Source: Occultella kanbiaonis (GTDB taxonomy: Bacteria; Actinomycetota; Actinomycetes; Actinomycetales; Beutenbergiaceae). Taken from it: a stretch of DNA of 64,000 nt. Under the pieces are notes generated by a model. It saw only the letters and a program-made list of their open reading frames with translations, made no database searches and had not been told where the DNA came from. The position numbers and the translations under genes were made by a program. Of the stretch, positions 17,544-27,770 are shown one piece after another (position 1 is the stretch's first letter; every line of letters starts with the position of its first letter). The stretch lies in contig NZ_CP046175.1 of the NCBI RefSeq assembly GCF_009708215.1, positions 930,001 through 994,000 on the forward strand. The letters run 5' to 3'.

Positions 17544-18716
17544 ATGCGCACAAGGATCATCGGGACGACCGCCGCGATCACGCTCACGCTCACCGTTGCC
17601 GCCTGCGGCTCGGGTGACGACGGCGCAGGATCGGGTGACGGGGCCCTGGTCGGCGAGGGCAGCGGGGCGGACTGCCAGATCGACACGGCGGTCCCGGTCG
17701 GGGCGGCACTGTCGCTGACCGGAGGGGCCGCCAGCTACGGCGAGTCGCAGCGCAACGGCCTGGAGCTGGCCGTGGCGGACCTGAACGAGCAGGGCGGCGT
17801 CACCTACGAGCTGGCCGTCGAGGACGACCAGACCGACCCGCGCCAGGGCATCACCGTCTTCGAGAGCTTCGTCGGCGACAACACCAGCATCATCATCGGC
17901 CCCACGCTGTCCAACGGCGCCTTCCAGGCGCAGCCGATCGCCCAGGAGGCCGGCGTGCCGGTGCTGGCCATCTCCAACACCGCGTCGGGGATCACCGAGC
18001 AGGGTGACTACATCTTCCGGGACTCCCTGACCGAGGCACAGGTCATCCCGCAGACGATCGCGCTGGCCGCCGAGACCTACGACCTCGAGCAGGTGGTGGT
18101 CATGTACAGCAACGACGACGCCTTCACCGAGTCCGGGTACGAGGTCTTCGCCTCCTCCCTGGAGGAGGAGGGGGTCGAGGTCAGCGACACCCTGACCTTC
18201 TCGGTCTCGGACACGGACTTCCGGCCGCTGCTCACCGAGGCCCTCGCGGCCGAGCCCGACGCACTCGTGGTGTCCGGTCTCATCGAGGCCGCCATCCCGC
18301 TCGTCACCCAGGCCCGCGACCTCGGCATCGACGTGCCGATCATCGGCGGGAACGGCTTCAACAACCCGCAGCTGATGACCGACGCCGGCGCGGCAGCCGA
18401 GGGCGTGGTGGTCGGCGCCGCCTGGAACTCCACCTCCGACATCCCCGAGAACGTCGAGTTCCTCGCGGCGTACGAGGAGGAGTTCGGTAGGGCACCGGAC
18501 CAGTTCGCGGCCCAGGCCTACGCCGCGATGACGATCATCGACGTGGCCGTGCGGCACAACTGCTCGGGCGAGCGTGACGACATCCAGGACGGGCTGAACA
18601 ACATCGTCGACCTGCCGACGGTGCTCGGTTCGCTGACCATCAACGACGACCGTGACGCCGAGCACGAGGCGGTCGTCCAGGTGGTCCAGGACGGCGCATT
18701 CGCCGTCCTCGGCTGA
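17544..18716 (+). CDS. Branched-chain amino-acid-type ABC transporter binding lipoprotein
   Basis: A 390-residue periplasmic-binding-protein type I. Signal peptide [21 protein letters not shown] with lipobox VAAC (Cys about 21), then an acidic Gly/Ser linker. The mature domain begins [20 protein letters not shown], the Leu/Ile/Val-binding pattern. Start at 17544 with a strong GGGGAGGA. First gene of a four-gene operon with livH, a livM-livG fusion and livF. The 266-bp upstream leader shows no recognised riboswitch. The ligand may be an amino acid, amide or urea-like compound. Confidence 0.92.
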   Translation: MRTRIIGTTAAITLTLTVAACGSGDDGAGSGDGALVGEGSGADCQIDTAVPVGAALSLTGGAASYGESQRNGLELAVADLNEQGGVTYELAVEDDQTDPRQGITVFESFVGDNTSIIIGPTLSNGAFQAQPIAQEAGVPVLAISNTASGITEQGDYIFRDSLTEAQVIPQTIALAAETYDLEQVVVMYSNDDAFTESGYEVFASSLEEEGVEVSDTLTFSVSDTDFRPLLTEALAAEPDALVVSGLIEAAIPLVTQARDLGIDVPIIGGNGFNNPQLMTDAGAAAEGVVVGAAWNSTSDIPENVEFLAAYEEEFGRAPDQFAAQAYAAMTIIDVAVRHNCSGERDDIQDGLNNIVDLPTVLGSLTINDDRDAEHEAVVQVVQDGAFAVLG

Positions 18717-18731
18717 GGCGCGCGTCCGGCG

Positions 18732-19613
18732 ATGGACGTCCAACAGCTCCTCAACGGGCTGTTCATCGGCTCGATCTATGCCCTGTTCGCGATCGGCTTC
18801 ACCCTCGTCTTCGGCGTCCTGGACCGATTGAACCTGGCACATCCGGCGGTCTTCACCGTGGCGGCGTTCGTGGGGATCGAGCTGGTGGAGGTCGGTGGGC
18901 TCTCGATCTGGGCGGCGCTGCCGGTCGTGTTCGTGGTGGGCGGCCTGCTCGGTCTGGTGATCGAGCGGGTCGCGTTCCGGCCGCTGAAGGGCCGGCCGGA
19001 TGCCCACTTCGCGGGCCTGATCTCCTCCATCGCGCTCGCGGGCATGTTCATCGCGCTGCTGCAGTGGCGCTACGGACCCGACACCAAGCGCTTCCCCGCG
19101 GAGTCCTTCCCGGACACCACGTACACGATCCTCGGCGCCCAGGTCACCGGGGTGCAGGTCGCGATCCTGCTGATCACGATCGTGCTCGCCGTCGGGTTGC
19201 ACCTGCTTGTCGGCCGGACCCGCCTCGGCCGCGGGATGCGGGCGACCGCCGAGAACCCGACGGCGGCACGGGTGGTCGGTATCGACGTGGACCGGGTCAG
19301 CGCGACGACGCTGGCCATCTCCTCCGCGCTCGGCGCCGTCGCCGGCGCGCTGTTCGCCATGAACGTCAACAGCGCCCAGCTGGGCATGGGCAGCGCCATC
19401 GAGCTCAAGGGGCTTGCCGTGATCGTGGTGGGCGGGATGGGGTCACTGCCCGGCGCGCTGGTGGGAGGCCTGCTGCTCGGTCTCGCGGAGGTCTTCACGG
19501 TGCAGTACATCGGCTCGAGCTGGCGCGACCTGGTGGCCTTCGGGCTGCTGTTCCTGATCCTCGTGGCGCGGCCCCAGGGCCTGTTCGGCACCCGGAAGGT
19601 CCGGGAGGTCTGA
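18732..19613 (+). CDS. livH: Branched-chain amino-acid-type ABC permease (LivH)
   Basis: A 293-residue membrane protein with about eight segments, opening MDVQQLLNGLFIGSIYALFA as in LivH/UrtB proteins. The cytoplasmic loop GRTRLGRGMRATAENPTAAR (about 158-177) matches the family's ATPase-contact region. It starts 15 bp after the binding protein, and its stop overlaps the start of the next gene (TGATG). It forms the pore with the LivM part of the following fusion protein. Confidence 0.93.
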   Translation: MDVQQLLNGLFIGSIYALFAIGFTLVFGVLDRLNLAHPAVFTVAAFVGIELVEVGGLSIWAALPVVFVVGGLLGLVIERVAFRPLKGRPDAHFAGLISSIALAGMFIALLQWRYGPDTKRFPAESFPDTTYTILGAQVTGVQVAILLITIVLAVGLHLLVGRTRLGRGMRATAENPTAARVVGIDVDRVSATTLAISSALGAVAGALFAMNVNSAQLGMGSAIELKGLAVIVVGGMGSLPGALVGGLLLGLAEVFTVQYIGSSWRDLVAFGLLFLILVARPQGLFGTRKVREV

Positions 19614-21301
19614 TGCTCGGCGACGCCACCTTCGTGTTCATCGCCATCGGCGGGATCTTCGCGTTCTCCTTCTACGCGGTGCTGGTCGCCGGGCAGCTCA
19701 GCCTCGGCCAGGCCGGCTTCGCCGCCATCGCCGCGTTCGGCTCGGCCAGCCTCGCGCCCGCGCCGGCGGACGTGGGGGAGATCCCGGCCCTGCTGATCGC
19801 CGTCGCCATCGGGATGTCCGTGGGGGCGCTCGCCTCGATCGTGCTCGGCCTGCCCACCATGCATCTGCGCGGGGTGTTCCTGGCCATCGCGACGCTCGGC
19901 TTCGCGGAGGCCGTCCGCATCCTCATCATCAACACGGCCTCGCTCGGCGGCGCCCAGGGGATGTCGGTGCCGAAGGTGGTCACGCCGGCGATCGCCTGGG
20001 TGTTCCTGGCGCTGGTGGCCTACTGGTTCTGGCGGCAGGGCCCGTCCCGGTACGGCCGGGCCCTCGCCGCGATCCGTGAGGACGAGCTGGCCGCCCGGGC
20101 GATGGGCATCGATGTGGGGCGACACCGCCTGCAGGCGTTCGTCACCTCCGGCGCCGTGGCGGGGCTCTACGGCGTGCTCTGGGCGTACTTCGTGCGCCTG
20201 ATCGCCCCGGAGGACTTCTCCTTCACGACGGCGATCGACGGCCTGGTCACGGCCGTGGTCGGTGGGTCGACGCTCTTCGTGGGCCCGATCCTCGGCAGCG
20301 TCTTCCTCACCCTCGTGCCGGACCTGCAACGCGTCATCGGGATCGACGCCGGATGGATCCGTCCGTTCCTGGCCAGCCTGTTGCTGCTCCTGGTGATCCT
20401 GTTCCTGCCCGGCGGTCTCGCCGGCCTTATCCCACGGCGGGTGCGGATGCCGGCCATCACGGGCACCGACCTCGGCAGCGACGTCGTGGGGCTGGACCCG
20501 CGGCGGCACCCCGCCGGTGGCGAGCCGGTGGTCCGGTTGCAGCGGCTGAGCAAGGACTACGGCGGTGTGCACGCCGTACGCGACGTGGACCTCGAGGTCA
20601 CCGGTGGTGAGATCGTCGGACTGATCGGCCCCAACGGGGCGGGCAAGACCACCCTGGTCAACATGATCAGCGGACTGGTCCGCGGCACCTCGGGCAGCGT
20701 CGAGGTCCTGGGGGTGCGGCCGGGACGCACCGCCGTGCACCGGATCGCGGCGGCCGGCGTGAGCCGCACCTTCCAGCACTCCCGGCTGTTCCCGCGGCTG
20801 ACGGCGTTGGAGAACACCCTGGTGGGCAGCCACGTGGTGGCCCGGCCCACCTTCCTGCGCCGGCTGATCTGGCTGCCGTCCGCCCGGCGCGAGGAGCGGC
20901 AGGTGCTGCAGCACGCGGCCCGGTGCCTCGAGCGGGTGGGGCTGGCGGACAAGGGTGCGGTGGTCGCCTCGGCGTTGTCCTACGGTGACCAGCGACGGCT
21001 GGAGATCGCCCGGGCGCTCGCCGCGGACCCGTCCCTGCTGATCCTGGACGAACCTGCCGCGGGCATGAACCGGGTCGAGGCCGAACAGCTCTCCGACCTG
21101 ATCGGCGCGTTGGGACGGGACGGGCTGACGATCCTGCTGATCGAGCACAACGTCGGGATGGTGATGCGCACCTGCAGCCGGATCGTGGTGCTGAACTTCG
21201 GGGAGGTCCTCGCGACCGGCACCCCGGCGGAGATCGCGGGCAACCCCGAGGTGGTCACGGCCTACCTGGGCAGTGCCGAGACCGAGGAGGGGTCACGGTG
21301 A
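19613..21301 (+). CDS. LivM-LivG fusion: permease plus ABC ATPase in one chain
   Basis: A 562-residue fusion. Residues 1-285 are a LivM-type permease (SFYAVLVAGQLSLGQAGFAA near the start; YGRALAAIREDELAARAMGI as ATPase-contact loop). After a linker of about 20 residues, residues 305-562 form a LivG-type ATPase: Walker A GPNGAGKTT (about 338-346), signature LSYGDQRRLEIARALA, Walker B LLILDEP. No stop or frameshift separates the parts. Start ATG at 19613 overlaps livH; the end overlaps livF by 4 bp. Such fusions are known in some actinobacteria but are less common than separate genes. Confidence 0.92.
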   Translation: MLGDATFVFIAIGGIFAFSFYAVLVAGQLSLGQAGFAAIAAFGSASLAPAPADVGEIPALLIAVAIGMSVGALASIVLGLPTMHLRGVFLAIATLGFAEAVRILIINTASLGGAQGMSVPKVVTPAIAWVFLALVAYWFWRQGPSRYGRALAAIREDELAARAMGIDVGRHRLQAFVTSGAVAGLYGVLWAYFVRLIAPEDFSFTTAIDGLVTAVVGGSTLFVGPILGSVFLTLVPDLQRVIGIDAGWIRPFLASLLLLLVILFLPGGLAGLIPRRVRMPAITGTDLGSDVVGLDPRRHPAGGEPVVRLQRLSKDYGGVHAVRDVDLEVTGGEIVGLIGPNGAGKTTLVNMISGLVRGTSGSVEVLGVRPGRTAVHRIAAAGVSRTFQHSRLFPRLTALENTLVGSHVVARPTFLRRLIWLPSARREERQVLQHAARCLERVGLADKGAVVASALSYGDQRRLEIARALAADPSLLILDEPAAGMNRVEAEQLSDLIGALGRDGLTILLIEHNVGMVMRTCSRIVVLNFGEVLATGTPAEIAGNPEVVTAYLGSAETEEGSR

Positions 21302-21999
21302 CCGAACCGATCCTGGTGGTCGACGACCTGCGTGTCCGGTACGGCCGGGTGGAGGCGGTGCGCGGGGTGACCTTCGAGGCTGCCCCAGGATCACTGGTGA
21401 CCCTGGTGGGCTCCAACGGGGCCGGCAAGAGCTCGATCATCAACGCCGTCTCCGGGATGGTGCGCCCGCGGGGCGGCCGGATCACGTTCGAGGGCAGGGA
21501 CATCACCCGGACGCCCGCGCACCGGCTGGTCCGGTCCGGGCTCGTCCAGGTGCCCGAGGGCCGGCAGATCCTGGGGACGCTCACCGTCGAGGAGAACCTC
21601 CAGCTCGGTTCACCCGGCCGTGGCGGCATCGCCGAGGTCTACCAGCGGTTCCCCGTCCTGGCCGAGCGGCGGCGACTGCAGGCCGGGTCGCTCTCCGGCG
21701 GCGAACAGCAGATGCTCGCCATCGGGCGCGCCCTGGTGACCCGGCCCCGGTTGATCCTGCTCGACGAACCGTCGATGGGGCTGGCCCCGCAGATCGTGGA
21801 CGAGGTGTTCCGGGTGATCGGCGAGATCCGTGCCTCCGGCACCACCGTGGTCCTGGTGGAGCAGAACGCCCGCCGGGCGCTGCGGGCCGCCGATCACGGT
21901 TACATCCTGGCCAGCGGGGAGATCGTGCACAGCGGGCCGGCCGCCGAACTGCTGGACGACGACCGGGTTGTGCAGGCCTACCTCGGGGTGGAGACCTGA
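21298..21999 (+). CDS. livF: Branched-chain amino-acid-type ABC ATPase (LivF)
   Basis: A 233-residue ATPase, the usual LivF length. Walker A GSNGAGKSS (about 38-46), signature LSGGEQQMLAIGRAL, Walker B LILLDEPSMGL, then the LivF-typical VEQNARRAL. GTG start at 21298 overlaps the previous stop (GTGA), preceded by GAGGAGG. It pairs with the ATPase half of the fusion protein to power uptake. The last gene of the operon; a hairpin follows at 22041-22057. Confidence 0.94.
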   Translation: MTEPILVVDDLRVRYGRVEAVRGVTFEAAPGSLVTLVGSNGAGKSSIINAVSGMVRPRGGRITFEGRDITRTPAHRLVRSGLVQVPEGRQILGTLTVEENLQLGSPGRGGIAEVYQRFPVLAERRRLQAGSLSGGEQQMLAIGRALVTRPRLILLDEPSMGLAPQIVDEVFRVIGEIRASGTTVVLVEQNARRALRAADHGYILASGEIVHSGPAAELLDDDRVVQAYLGVET

Positions 22000-22040
22000 G
22001 CCTCTGTGCGGACTCCGCTCAGCGCCAGTGGTGCGGCTCC

Positions 22041-22057
22041 GACGTACCGGGTACGTC
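22041..22057. terminator. Hairpin between convergent livF and MFS genes
   Basis: GACGTACC and GGTACGTC form a perfect 8-bp stem around one base, inside a longer imperfect inverted repeat. There is no T-rich tract. Its place between two converging genes suggests a bidirectional transcription end. Confidence 0.4.
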
Positions 22058-22085
22058 GCAACCACACCGCAAGGGCCCCTCGCGT

Positions 22086-23327
22086 TCAGAGCCGGTCGTC
22101 CTCCGGGGCCGGCAGCGGCCGGGACTGCTCAGCGGCCCGCATCGTCGCGCTGGCGGCCAGCGCGACCAGGGCGGCCGTGATCCCCGCACCCATCACCACG
22201 AAGTAGCCGCCGCGCGGGCCGAAGGAATCGATGGCCTGCCCGGACAGCGAGGTACCGAAGGCGAAGCCGAGCCCGATCGCGGTGCCCACCCAGGTCAGTC
22301 CCTCGGTCAGGCGGGACCGTGGCACCAGGGCCTGCACGAGCGCGTTGCCGGTGATGATCGTCGGCGCGATCGCGAACCCGGTCACGAACATCACCGGCGC
22401 CAGCACGAACAGCGAGTCCACCCAGACGAACAGCGAGACCCCGAACGCGAGCAGGATCACGCCACCGACGAACCGCTTCCACAGCGGCGAGACCCACTCC
22501 CGGGCGCCGTACAGCAGGCCGGAGAGCAGCGACCCGGCCGCCATCACGGCCAGCATCACACCGGCCCAGGCCTTCGCACCGTGGGCCTCGGAGAACGCGA
22601 CCGTGGCCACGTCCGAGGCACCGAAGATGATCCCCATCGCCACGAACACCAGCGCGATCACGACCATCGGCCCCGAGCGCATCACCGAGCGGTGCTCGCC
22701 GTGCGGCGGGCGGCCGGCCGGTGGCGGTTCGGTGGCCCGCTGGGACAGGAACCAGAACCCGCCCGCGCCGGCGGCGACGATCGCGGTGACCAGTCCCGCC
22801 GTCGGGCTGATCGAGGTGGCCAGGAACGTGGCGAGCACCGGCCCGATCACGAACACCAGCTCGTCCAGCGCCGACTCCAGCGAGTAGGCGGTGTGCAGGT
22901 CCCGCGGGCTCTCGACGACGCGGTTCCACCGGGCCCGCACCATCGCGCCCATCGAGCCCACCGTCGCGCCGCTGAGCACGGCCGCCAGGTACAGCCACAG
23001 CTCGTCCGCGCGGACGCTGCCGACGATCGTGATCGCGGTCAGGCCGACCATCGCGACCGCCAGCGACTTGCGCATCACCTTCGCTTGCCCGAACCGGTCC
23101 ACGAGCTTGGCGATCTGTGGCGCGCAGATCGCCTGGGCCAGCGCGTATGCGGCGGCCACCCGCCCGGCCAGCCCGTAGGTGTCGTAGACGGTGGAGATCA
23201 TCAGCACGATCGAGATCGTCACCATCGACATGGGGAGCCGGGCGAGGACGCCGGCGGTGGAGAAGGCGAGGGCGCCGGGCCTGCTGAGCACGCGGCGGTA
23301 GGGGGCGAGCACGCCTGATTCTCGCAC
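22086..23327 (-). CDS. Major facilitator superfamily transporter
   Basis: About 413 residues with 12 predicted membrane segments; short basic loops such as DRFGQAKVMRKS mark the MFS loop 2-3 region. Probably a drug or metabolite exporter; the substrate cannot be read. The likely start is GTG at 23327 (VRESGVLAPYRRV), with GGGAG just upstream; GTG at 23312 is possible. The longer upstream frame overlaps the divergent metallo-hydrolase gene and was rejected. Only 40 bp separate the two divergent starts. Confidence 0.85.
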   Translation of the reverse strand: MRESGVLAPYRRVLSRPGALAFSTAGVLARLPMSMVTISIVLMISTVYDTYGLAGRVAAAYALAQAICAPQIAKLVDRFGQAKVMRKSLAVAMVGLTAITIVGSVRADELWLYLAAVLSGATVGSMGAMVRARWNRVVESPRDLHTAYSLESALDELVFVIGPVLATFLATSISPTAGLVTAIVAAGAGGFWFLSQRATEPPPAGRPPHGEHRSVMRSGPMVVIALVFVAMGIIFGASDVATVAFSEAHGAKAWAGVMLAVMAAGSLLSGLLYGAREWVSPLWKRFVGGVILLAFGVSLFVWVDSLFVLAPVMFVTGFAIAPTIITGNALVQALVPRSRLTEGLTWVGTAIGLGFAFGTSLSGQAIDSFGPRGGYFVVMGAGITAALVALAASATMRAAEQSRPLPAPEDDRL

Positions 23328-23367
23328 CGACTCCCAACTGGATCTGCTGCCGGGGTACCGTGCGGTG

Positions 23368-24009
23368 ATGAGGATCACCAAGCGTGAGCATGCCTGCCTG
23401 ATCGTGCAGTCCGACGGCGCCACCCTGATCATCGACCCCGGGTCGTTCTCGACCCTGCCGGACCTGGGTGAGCTCGGCCCGGTCGTGGCCGTCGTCCTCA
23501 CCCACGCGCACGCCGATCACGCGCACCCCGAGCACCTGGCCGCGCTCCACGGGGCCCACCCCGACGCCGTGTTCCTCGGTCCGCCCGCGGTCGCGGCCGC
23601 CATCGCGGACACGCCGGTCCAGGTGGTGCAGGCCGGGCAGTCGCTGCGCGTCGGTCCCTTCGACCTGACCTTCCACGGCGGCGTGCACGCCCGGATCCAT
23701 GCCTCCATCCCGGCCGCGGACAACGTCGGCGTGAGCGTGAACGACGTCCTCTACCACCCGGGTGACTCGGTGGAGCCCGCCGTCACCGGGGTGCCGGTGC
23801 TCGCCGCCCCGATCAGCGGGCCGTGGCTCAAGACCGGTGAGGTGATGGACCTCGTCGCCGCGGTCGCAGCCGCGCACGTGGTGCCGATCCACGAGTCCCA
23901 CGCCTCCGCCGTCGGGCAGCAGTTGGCGGGCCGGCTCGTCGGCGGCGCCGCCGAGGCGGCCGGCGGTCGGTACGACGCGCTCGCGGTCGGGGAGTTCCTC
24001 GAGGTCTAG
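23368..24009 (+). CDS. Metallo-beta-lactamase-fold hydrolase (UlaG-like)
   Basis: A 213-residue MBL-fold protein. The metal motif is THAHADH (about residues 46-52), followed by a late His in YHPGDS and PIHESH. It resembles the UlaG-like small metal-dependent hydrolases, which act on lactones or phosphodiesters. The substrate is unknown. ATG at 23368 preferred over the adjacent GTG at 23365. Divergent from the MFS gene. Confidence 0.87.
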   Translation: MRITKREHACLIVQSDGATLIIDPGSFSTLPDLGELGPVVAVVLTHAHADHAHPEHLAALHGAHPDAVFLGPPAVAAAIADTPVQVVQAGQSLRVGPFDLTFHGGVHARIHASIPAADNVGVSVNDVLYHPGDSVEPAVTGVPVLAAPISGPWLKTGEVMDLVAAVAAAHVVPIHESHASAVGQQLAGRLVGGAAEAAGGRYDALAVGEFLEV

Positions 24010-24069
24010 CACCCCGCCCGACGGCGGTGGCCGGCTCCGCCCGCTGCTCACCGTCGCCTGAGCGCGAGG

Positions 24070-24103
24070 TTGTTGGCCTCCTCGCGTGGGCAGGAGCCAA
24101 CAA
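24070..24103. terminator. Hairpin between convergent MBL and pgm genes
   Basis: TTGTTGGC(C)TCC and GGAGCCAACAA form an 11-bp stem with one bulged base and an 11-nt loop, in a 120-bp convergent gap. Likely transcription end; no T tract is seen. The same gap (about 24016) holds a half copy of the 52-bp palindromic element. Confidence 0.4.
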
Positions 24104-24129
24104 GTCCGCGTTCGGCGGGCTCGGTGCCG

Positions 24130-25809
24130 TCAGTCGGCGAGCGCCTGCCCCACCACGTCCTTGGCGGCCTCCTGCACCTGGGCCAGGTGTTCGGCGGAGA
24201 CGAACGACTCCGCGTAGATCTTGTAGACGTCCTCGGTACCGGACGGCCGGGCCGCGAACCACGCGTCCGCCGTCGTCACCTTCAGCCCGCCGATCGCGGC
24301 GCCGTTGCCGGGCGCGGCCACGAGCCGGTCCGTGATCGGCTGCCCGGCGAGCTCGGTCGCGGACACCGCCTCGGGGGAGAGGGCGCCCAGCTTGGCCTTC
24401 TCGTCCCGGGTGGCCGCCGCGTCGACCCTGGCGTACCAGCTCTCCCCGAACTCGGCGACCTGCTCGTCGTGCAGCTGGCTCGGGGAGCGGCCGGTCACGG
24501 CCTGGATCTCGGAGGCGAGCAGAGCGAGCAGGATGCCGTCCTTGTCCGTGGTCCACACGGAGCCGTCCCGGCGCAGGAACGAGGCGCCCGCGGACTCCTC
24601 GCCACCGAACCCGACGGACCCGTCCAGCAGGCCCGGCACGAACCACTTGAACCCGACCGGCACCTCCATGAGCGTGCGGCCGAGCCCGCCGACGACCCGG
24701 TCGATCAGCGCAGACGAGACCAGCGTCTTCCCGACCCCTGTGCTCGGGCCCCAACCGTCCCGGTGTGCGTACAGGTACGCGATCGCCACGGCCAGGTAGT
24801 GGTTCGGGTTCATCAGGCCCGCGTCCGGGGTGACGATGCCGTGCCGGTCCGCGTCCGCGTCGTTGCCGGTCGCGATGTCATACGGGGCGGCCGCGCCATC
24901 GGCGCGCATCGTGAGCACCAGGGAGGCCATCGCCGACGGCGAGGAGCAGTCCATCCGGATCTTGCCGTCCCAGTCGAGCGTCATGAACGCCCAGCGCGGG
25001 TCCACCACCGGGTTCACCACGGTCAGGTCAAGACTGTGCCGGTCCGCGATCGCGGCCCAGTAGTCGACGGAGGCGCCGCCGAGCGGGTCCGCGCCGATCC
25101 GGATGCCGGCCAAGCGGATCGCGTCCAGGTCCAGGACCGAGTCGAGGTCGTCGACGTAGGTGAGCAGGAAGTCGTGCTTGTGCACCGTCTCGGAGGAGAC
25201 GGCGCGCTCGTAGGGCACCCGAGCGATCGCACCGACGCCGGAGCGCAGCAGCTCGTTCGCGCGGCGGGCGATCGCGCCGGTCGCGTCGGAGTCGGCGGGG
25301 CCGCCGTGCGGCGGGTTGTACTTGAAGCCACCGTCACGCGGGGGGTTGTGCGACGGCGTCACCACGATGCCGTCAGCGAGACCCGGCCCGTGGGTGCGGA
25401 CGCCCTCGGCGGAGCCGGCGCCGTTGTGCCGCAGGATCGAGTGGGACACGGCGGGCGTCGGGGTGTAGGAGTCGCGCGCGTCGATGCGCACGTCCACCCC
25501 GGCGGCGGCGAGGACCTCGAGCGCGGTCCGGGTGGCGGGCTCGGAGAGGGCGTGCGTGTCCCGGCCAAGGTAGAGCGGGCCGTCGGTGCCCTGCGCGGTG
25601 CGGTACTCAAGGATCGCCTGCGTGATCGCGACGATGTGCGCCTCGTTGAACGCGGTGTCCAGGCTGGACCCCCTGTGACCGGAGGTCCCGAAGACCACCT
25701 GCTGGCTCACCTCGTCCGGGTCCGGGGTCCGGTCGTAGTAGGCGGAGACGACGGCGTCGACGTCGATGAGGTCCTCGGGTAGGGCGACCTGCCCAGCGCG
25801 CTCATGCAT
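24130..25809 (-). CDS. pgm: Phosphoglucomutase (alpha-D-glucose-specific)
   Basis: A 559-residue alpha-D-phosphohexomutase that interconverts glucose 1- and 6-phosphate. All four active-site loops are present: TPSHNP (Ser153 carries the phosphate), the metal loop DADADRHG, the sugar loop GEESAG and the phosphate loop [12 protein letters not shown]. The length and the opening [12 protein letters not shown] fit the Pgm rather than the ManB type. The start at 25809 is the first ATG of two near each other. It links glycogen/cell-wall precursor synthesis with glycolysis. Confidence 0.96.
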   Translation of the reverse strand: MHERAGQVALPEDLIDVDAVVSAYYDRTPDPDEVSQQVVFGTSGHRGSSLDTAFNEAHIVAITQAILEYRTAQGTDGPLYLGRDTHALSEPATRTALEVLAAAGVDVRIDARDSYTPTPAVSHSILRHNGAGSAEGVRTHGPGLADGIVVTPSHNPPRDGGFKYNPPHGGPADSDATGAIARRANELLRSGVGAIARVPYERAVSSETVHKHDFLLTYVDDLDSVLDLDAIRLAGIRIGADPLGGASVDYWAAIADRHSLDLTVVNPVVDPRWAFMTLDWDGKIRMDCSSPSAMASLVLTMRADGAAAPYDIATGNDADADRHGIVTPDAGLMNPNHYLAVAIAYLYAHRDGWGPSTGVGKTLVSSALIDRVVGGLGRTLMEVPVGFKWFVPGLLDGSVGFGGEESAGASFLRRDGSVWTTDKDGILLALLASEIQAVTGRSPSQLHDEQVAEFGESWYARVDAAATRDEKAKLGALSPEAVSATELAGQPITDRLVAAPGNGAAIGGLKVTTADAWFAARPSGTEDVYKIYAESFVSAEHLAQVQEAAKDVVGQALAD

Positions 25810-25925
25810 GCCCTTGATCCTGCCACCGCAGGGGCAGGCTGGCGACCGACCGGGTGCAATGCCGGACCGGGTCCGGTCCGGTCGGCGTTCGATCGCCTGC
25901 CCCGTCGCTCGGTAGGGTGGCCGCC

Positions 25926-26846
25926 ATGGCCAAACGCAAGAAGTCCGACGGCGTCAATGAGAAGGTCGCGGCTCGTCGCGCCGCGCGCAAGGCGGCTCAG
26001 GCGGCGAACGCCGCGGGCGGCGCGAGCGGCACCGACGACGGTGGCCGGCGCGCGTTCGCCGATCTGCCCGGCGAGGCCGACTGGGTCGCGATGCGCGAGG
26101 TGGTGCCGGCCGCGACGGCGACTGCGCGCACGAACGCCGAGTACGGCTCGAAGGACATCGTGGTCGCCTCACTGATCCCGGGCATGCTCCCGGCGCTGCA
26201 CCGCACCGACGGCGTGATCATGGTGGCGCTGCAGACTCCGTCCACCAGCGGCGACCCGAGCAGGGACGTCGCCGCCGCGCTCATCGAGATCCTCGACACC
26301 GAGCCCGGCACCAGCCTCGACCACTTCGAGCTGCCCGGCCCGGGGCCCCGCCTGCAGGACGTGCTGGACACCGAGCACCCGTTCGAGGTCACCGTGCACG
26401 AGGGCTTCGACTTCGTGGTGCCGGACGGTGTCGATCCGGAGCCGGAGCTGAAGGCCGCGCTGGAGGAGTTCGCCCAACTGACCGTGCCCACGGTCAAGGT
26501 GCCCGGCGTGGAGGCCGCGTACTGGTGCCGGATGGGCGCCCGGGAGTTCCTGCGCTGGTCGCGGACCGAGGACGAGGAGCAGCTGCTCGACGCTCTCGCC
26601 CGGCTGCACGCGAAGCGCGAGTCAGGCCTGGACGCCGACGCCCGGTTCATCGGGGCGTTCCGCTCCAGTGGGCTCGTGGTGCCGGTCTGGGAACTGGCCC
26701 GGGGCACCGAGGCGGAGGAGATCGAGGACCTCCTCGGTCCCTATCAGGAACGGCTCGTCGCGGCGCTCGCGGTCGATGAACCGCTGACCGCGGACGAGCG
26801 CCGGGCGCGGGCCGGGATCGTGTCCCGGCAGGTGACGCTCCGGTAG
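25926..26846 (+). CDS. DUF5926 family protein
   Basis: A 306-residue actinobacterial protein of unknown function. The first 35 residues are Lys/Arg/Ala-rich and probably disordered ([20 protein letters not shown]). The remainder is a folded soluble domain ([32 protein letters not shown]). No catalytic motif is recognised. ATG at 25926. Divergent from pgm and followed by a glycosyltransferase gene on the same strand, 48 bp apart. Confidence 0.85.
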   Translation: MAKRKKSDGVNEKVAARRAARKAAQAANAAGGASGTDDGGRRAFADLPGEADWVAMREVVPAATATARTNAEYGSKDIVVASLIPGMLPALHRTDGVIMVALQTPSTSGDPSRDVAAALIEILDTEPGTSLDHFELPGPGPRLQDVLDTEHPFEVTVHEGFDFVVPDGVDPEPELKAALEEFAQLTVPTVKVPGVEAAYWCRMGAREFLRWSRTEDEEQLLDALARLHAKRESGLDADARFIGAFRSSGLVVPVWELARGTEAEEIEDLLGPYQERLVAALAVDEPLTADERRARAGIVSRQVTLR

Positions 26847-26894
26847 TGGGAGAGTCAATGGGTCTGAACGCTCCAATCGCGTTAGGGTAAAGAA

Positions 26895-27770
26895 GTGAGC
26901 AGCGAGTCGGCCGGGGGCAGTGGTTCCCTACGCGTGATCCGCCGCCGCGCCCCCGAGGGTGCGCGCCATCCTGTTCCGTCCGCCGCGGACGATCAGCGGG
27001 TGGCCGTGGTGATCCCCGCCAAGGACGAGGCCGAGCGGATCGCTGCGACCGTGCGCGCGGTCCGGGCGATTCCGCACGTGGACCTGGTGCTCGTGGTCGA
27101 TGACGGCTCCGAGGACGACACCCAGCACCTGGCCCGGGGTGCCGGCGCCGTGGTTGTCCGGCACTCCCACAACCGTGGCAAGGCCTCCGCGATGGAGACC
27201 GGCGCCGCCGTGGTGGCCATGCGCGATGCCGAGACCGGCCCGGCGCGGCTGCTGCTGTTCGTCGACGCCGACCTCGGTGCCACCGCCGTCAACGCGGCCC
27301 CGCTGGTACCGCCGGTGCTGCACGGCAAGGCGGACATGTCGATCGCGACCCTGCCGAAGCAGGCCGGTGCCGCCGGACGGGGCATCGTCACCGGCCTGGC
27401 GCGTCGCTCCATCCACGCGGCGACCGGGTGGGCGCCGGCCCAGCCGCTCTCCGGGCAGCGCTGCCTGACCCGGGCCGCCTTCGACGCGGCCACCCCGCTC
27501 GCCCGCGGCTGGGGTGTGGAGACCGGGATGACGATCGACGTGCTGCTGCAGGGCTTCGCCGTGGTGGAGGTGCCCTGCGACCTGCGGCACCGGGCCTCCG
27601 GCAGCGACCTGAAGGGCCAGCTGCACCGGGCTGCGCAGTACCGGGACGTGGCGATGGCCGTGGCCGCACGCCGCTTCCGTCACTACAAGCAGAAGGTCAG
27701 TCGGGACGACCCCGGCGAGGCACCCGGACCCTCCGGACAGGCTGGGCAGGCGGAGCCGCCGCAGTCCTGA
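26895..27770 (+). CDS. Glycosyltransferase family 2
   Basis: A 291-residue GT-A enzyme. The nucleotide-binding start VAVVIPAKDEAERI (about 35-48) and VVDDGSEDDT are typical, and the metal-binding motif is FVDADLG. It probably moves a sugar from a nucleotide donor to a lipid or cell-surface acceptor. No membrane segment is seen. GTG start at 26895. Its last 74 bp overlap, on the opposite strand, the 3' end of the large membrane-protein gene; the Pro/Gly/Gln-rich tail lies in this overlap. Confidence 0.85.
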   Translation: MSSESAGGSGSLRVIRRRAPEGARHPVPSAADDQRVAVVIPAKDEAERIAATVRAVRAIPHVDLVLVVDDGSEDDTQHLARGAGAVVVRHSHNRGKASAMETGAAVVAMRDAETGPARLLLFVDADLGATAVNAAPLVPPVLHGKADMSIATLPKQAGAAGRGIVTGLARRSIHAATGWAPAQPLSGQRCLTRAAFDAATPLARGWGVETGMTIDVLLQGFAVVEVPCDLRHRASGSDLKGQLHRAAQYRDVAMAVAARRFRHYKQKVSRDDPGEAPGPSGQAGQAEPPQS

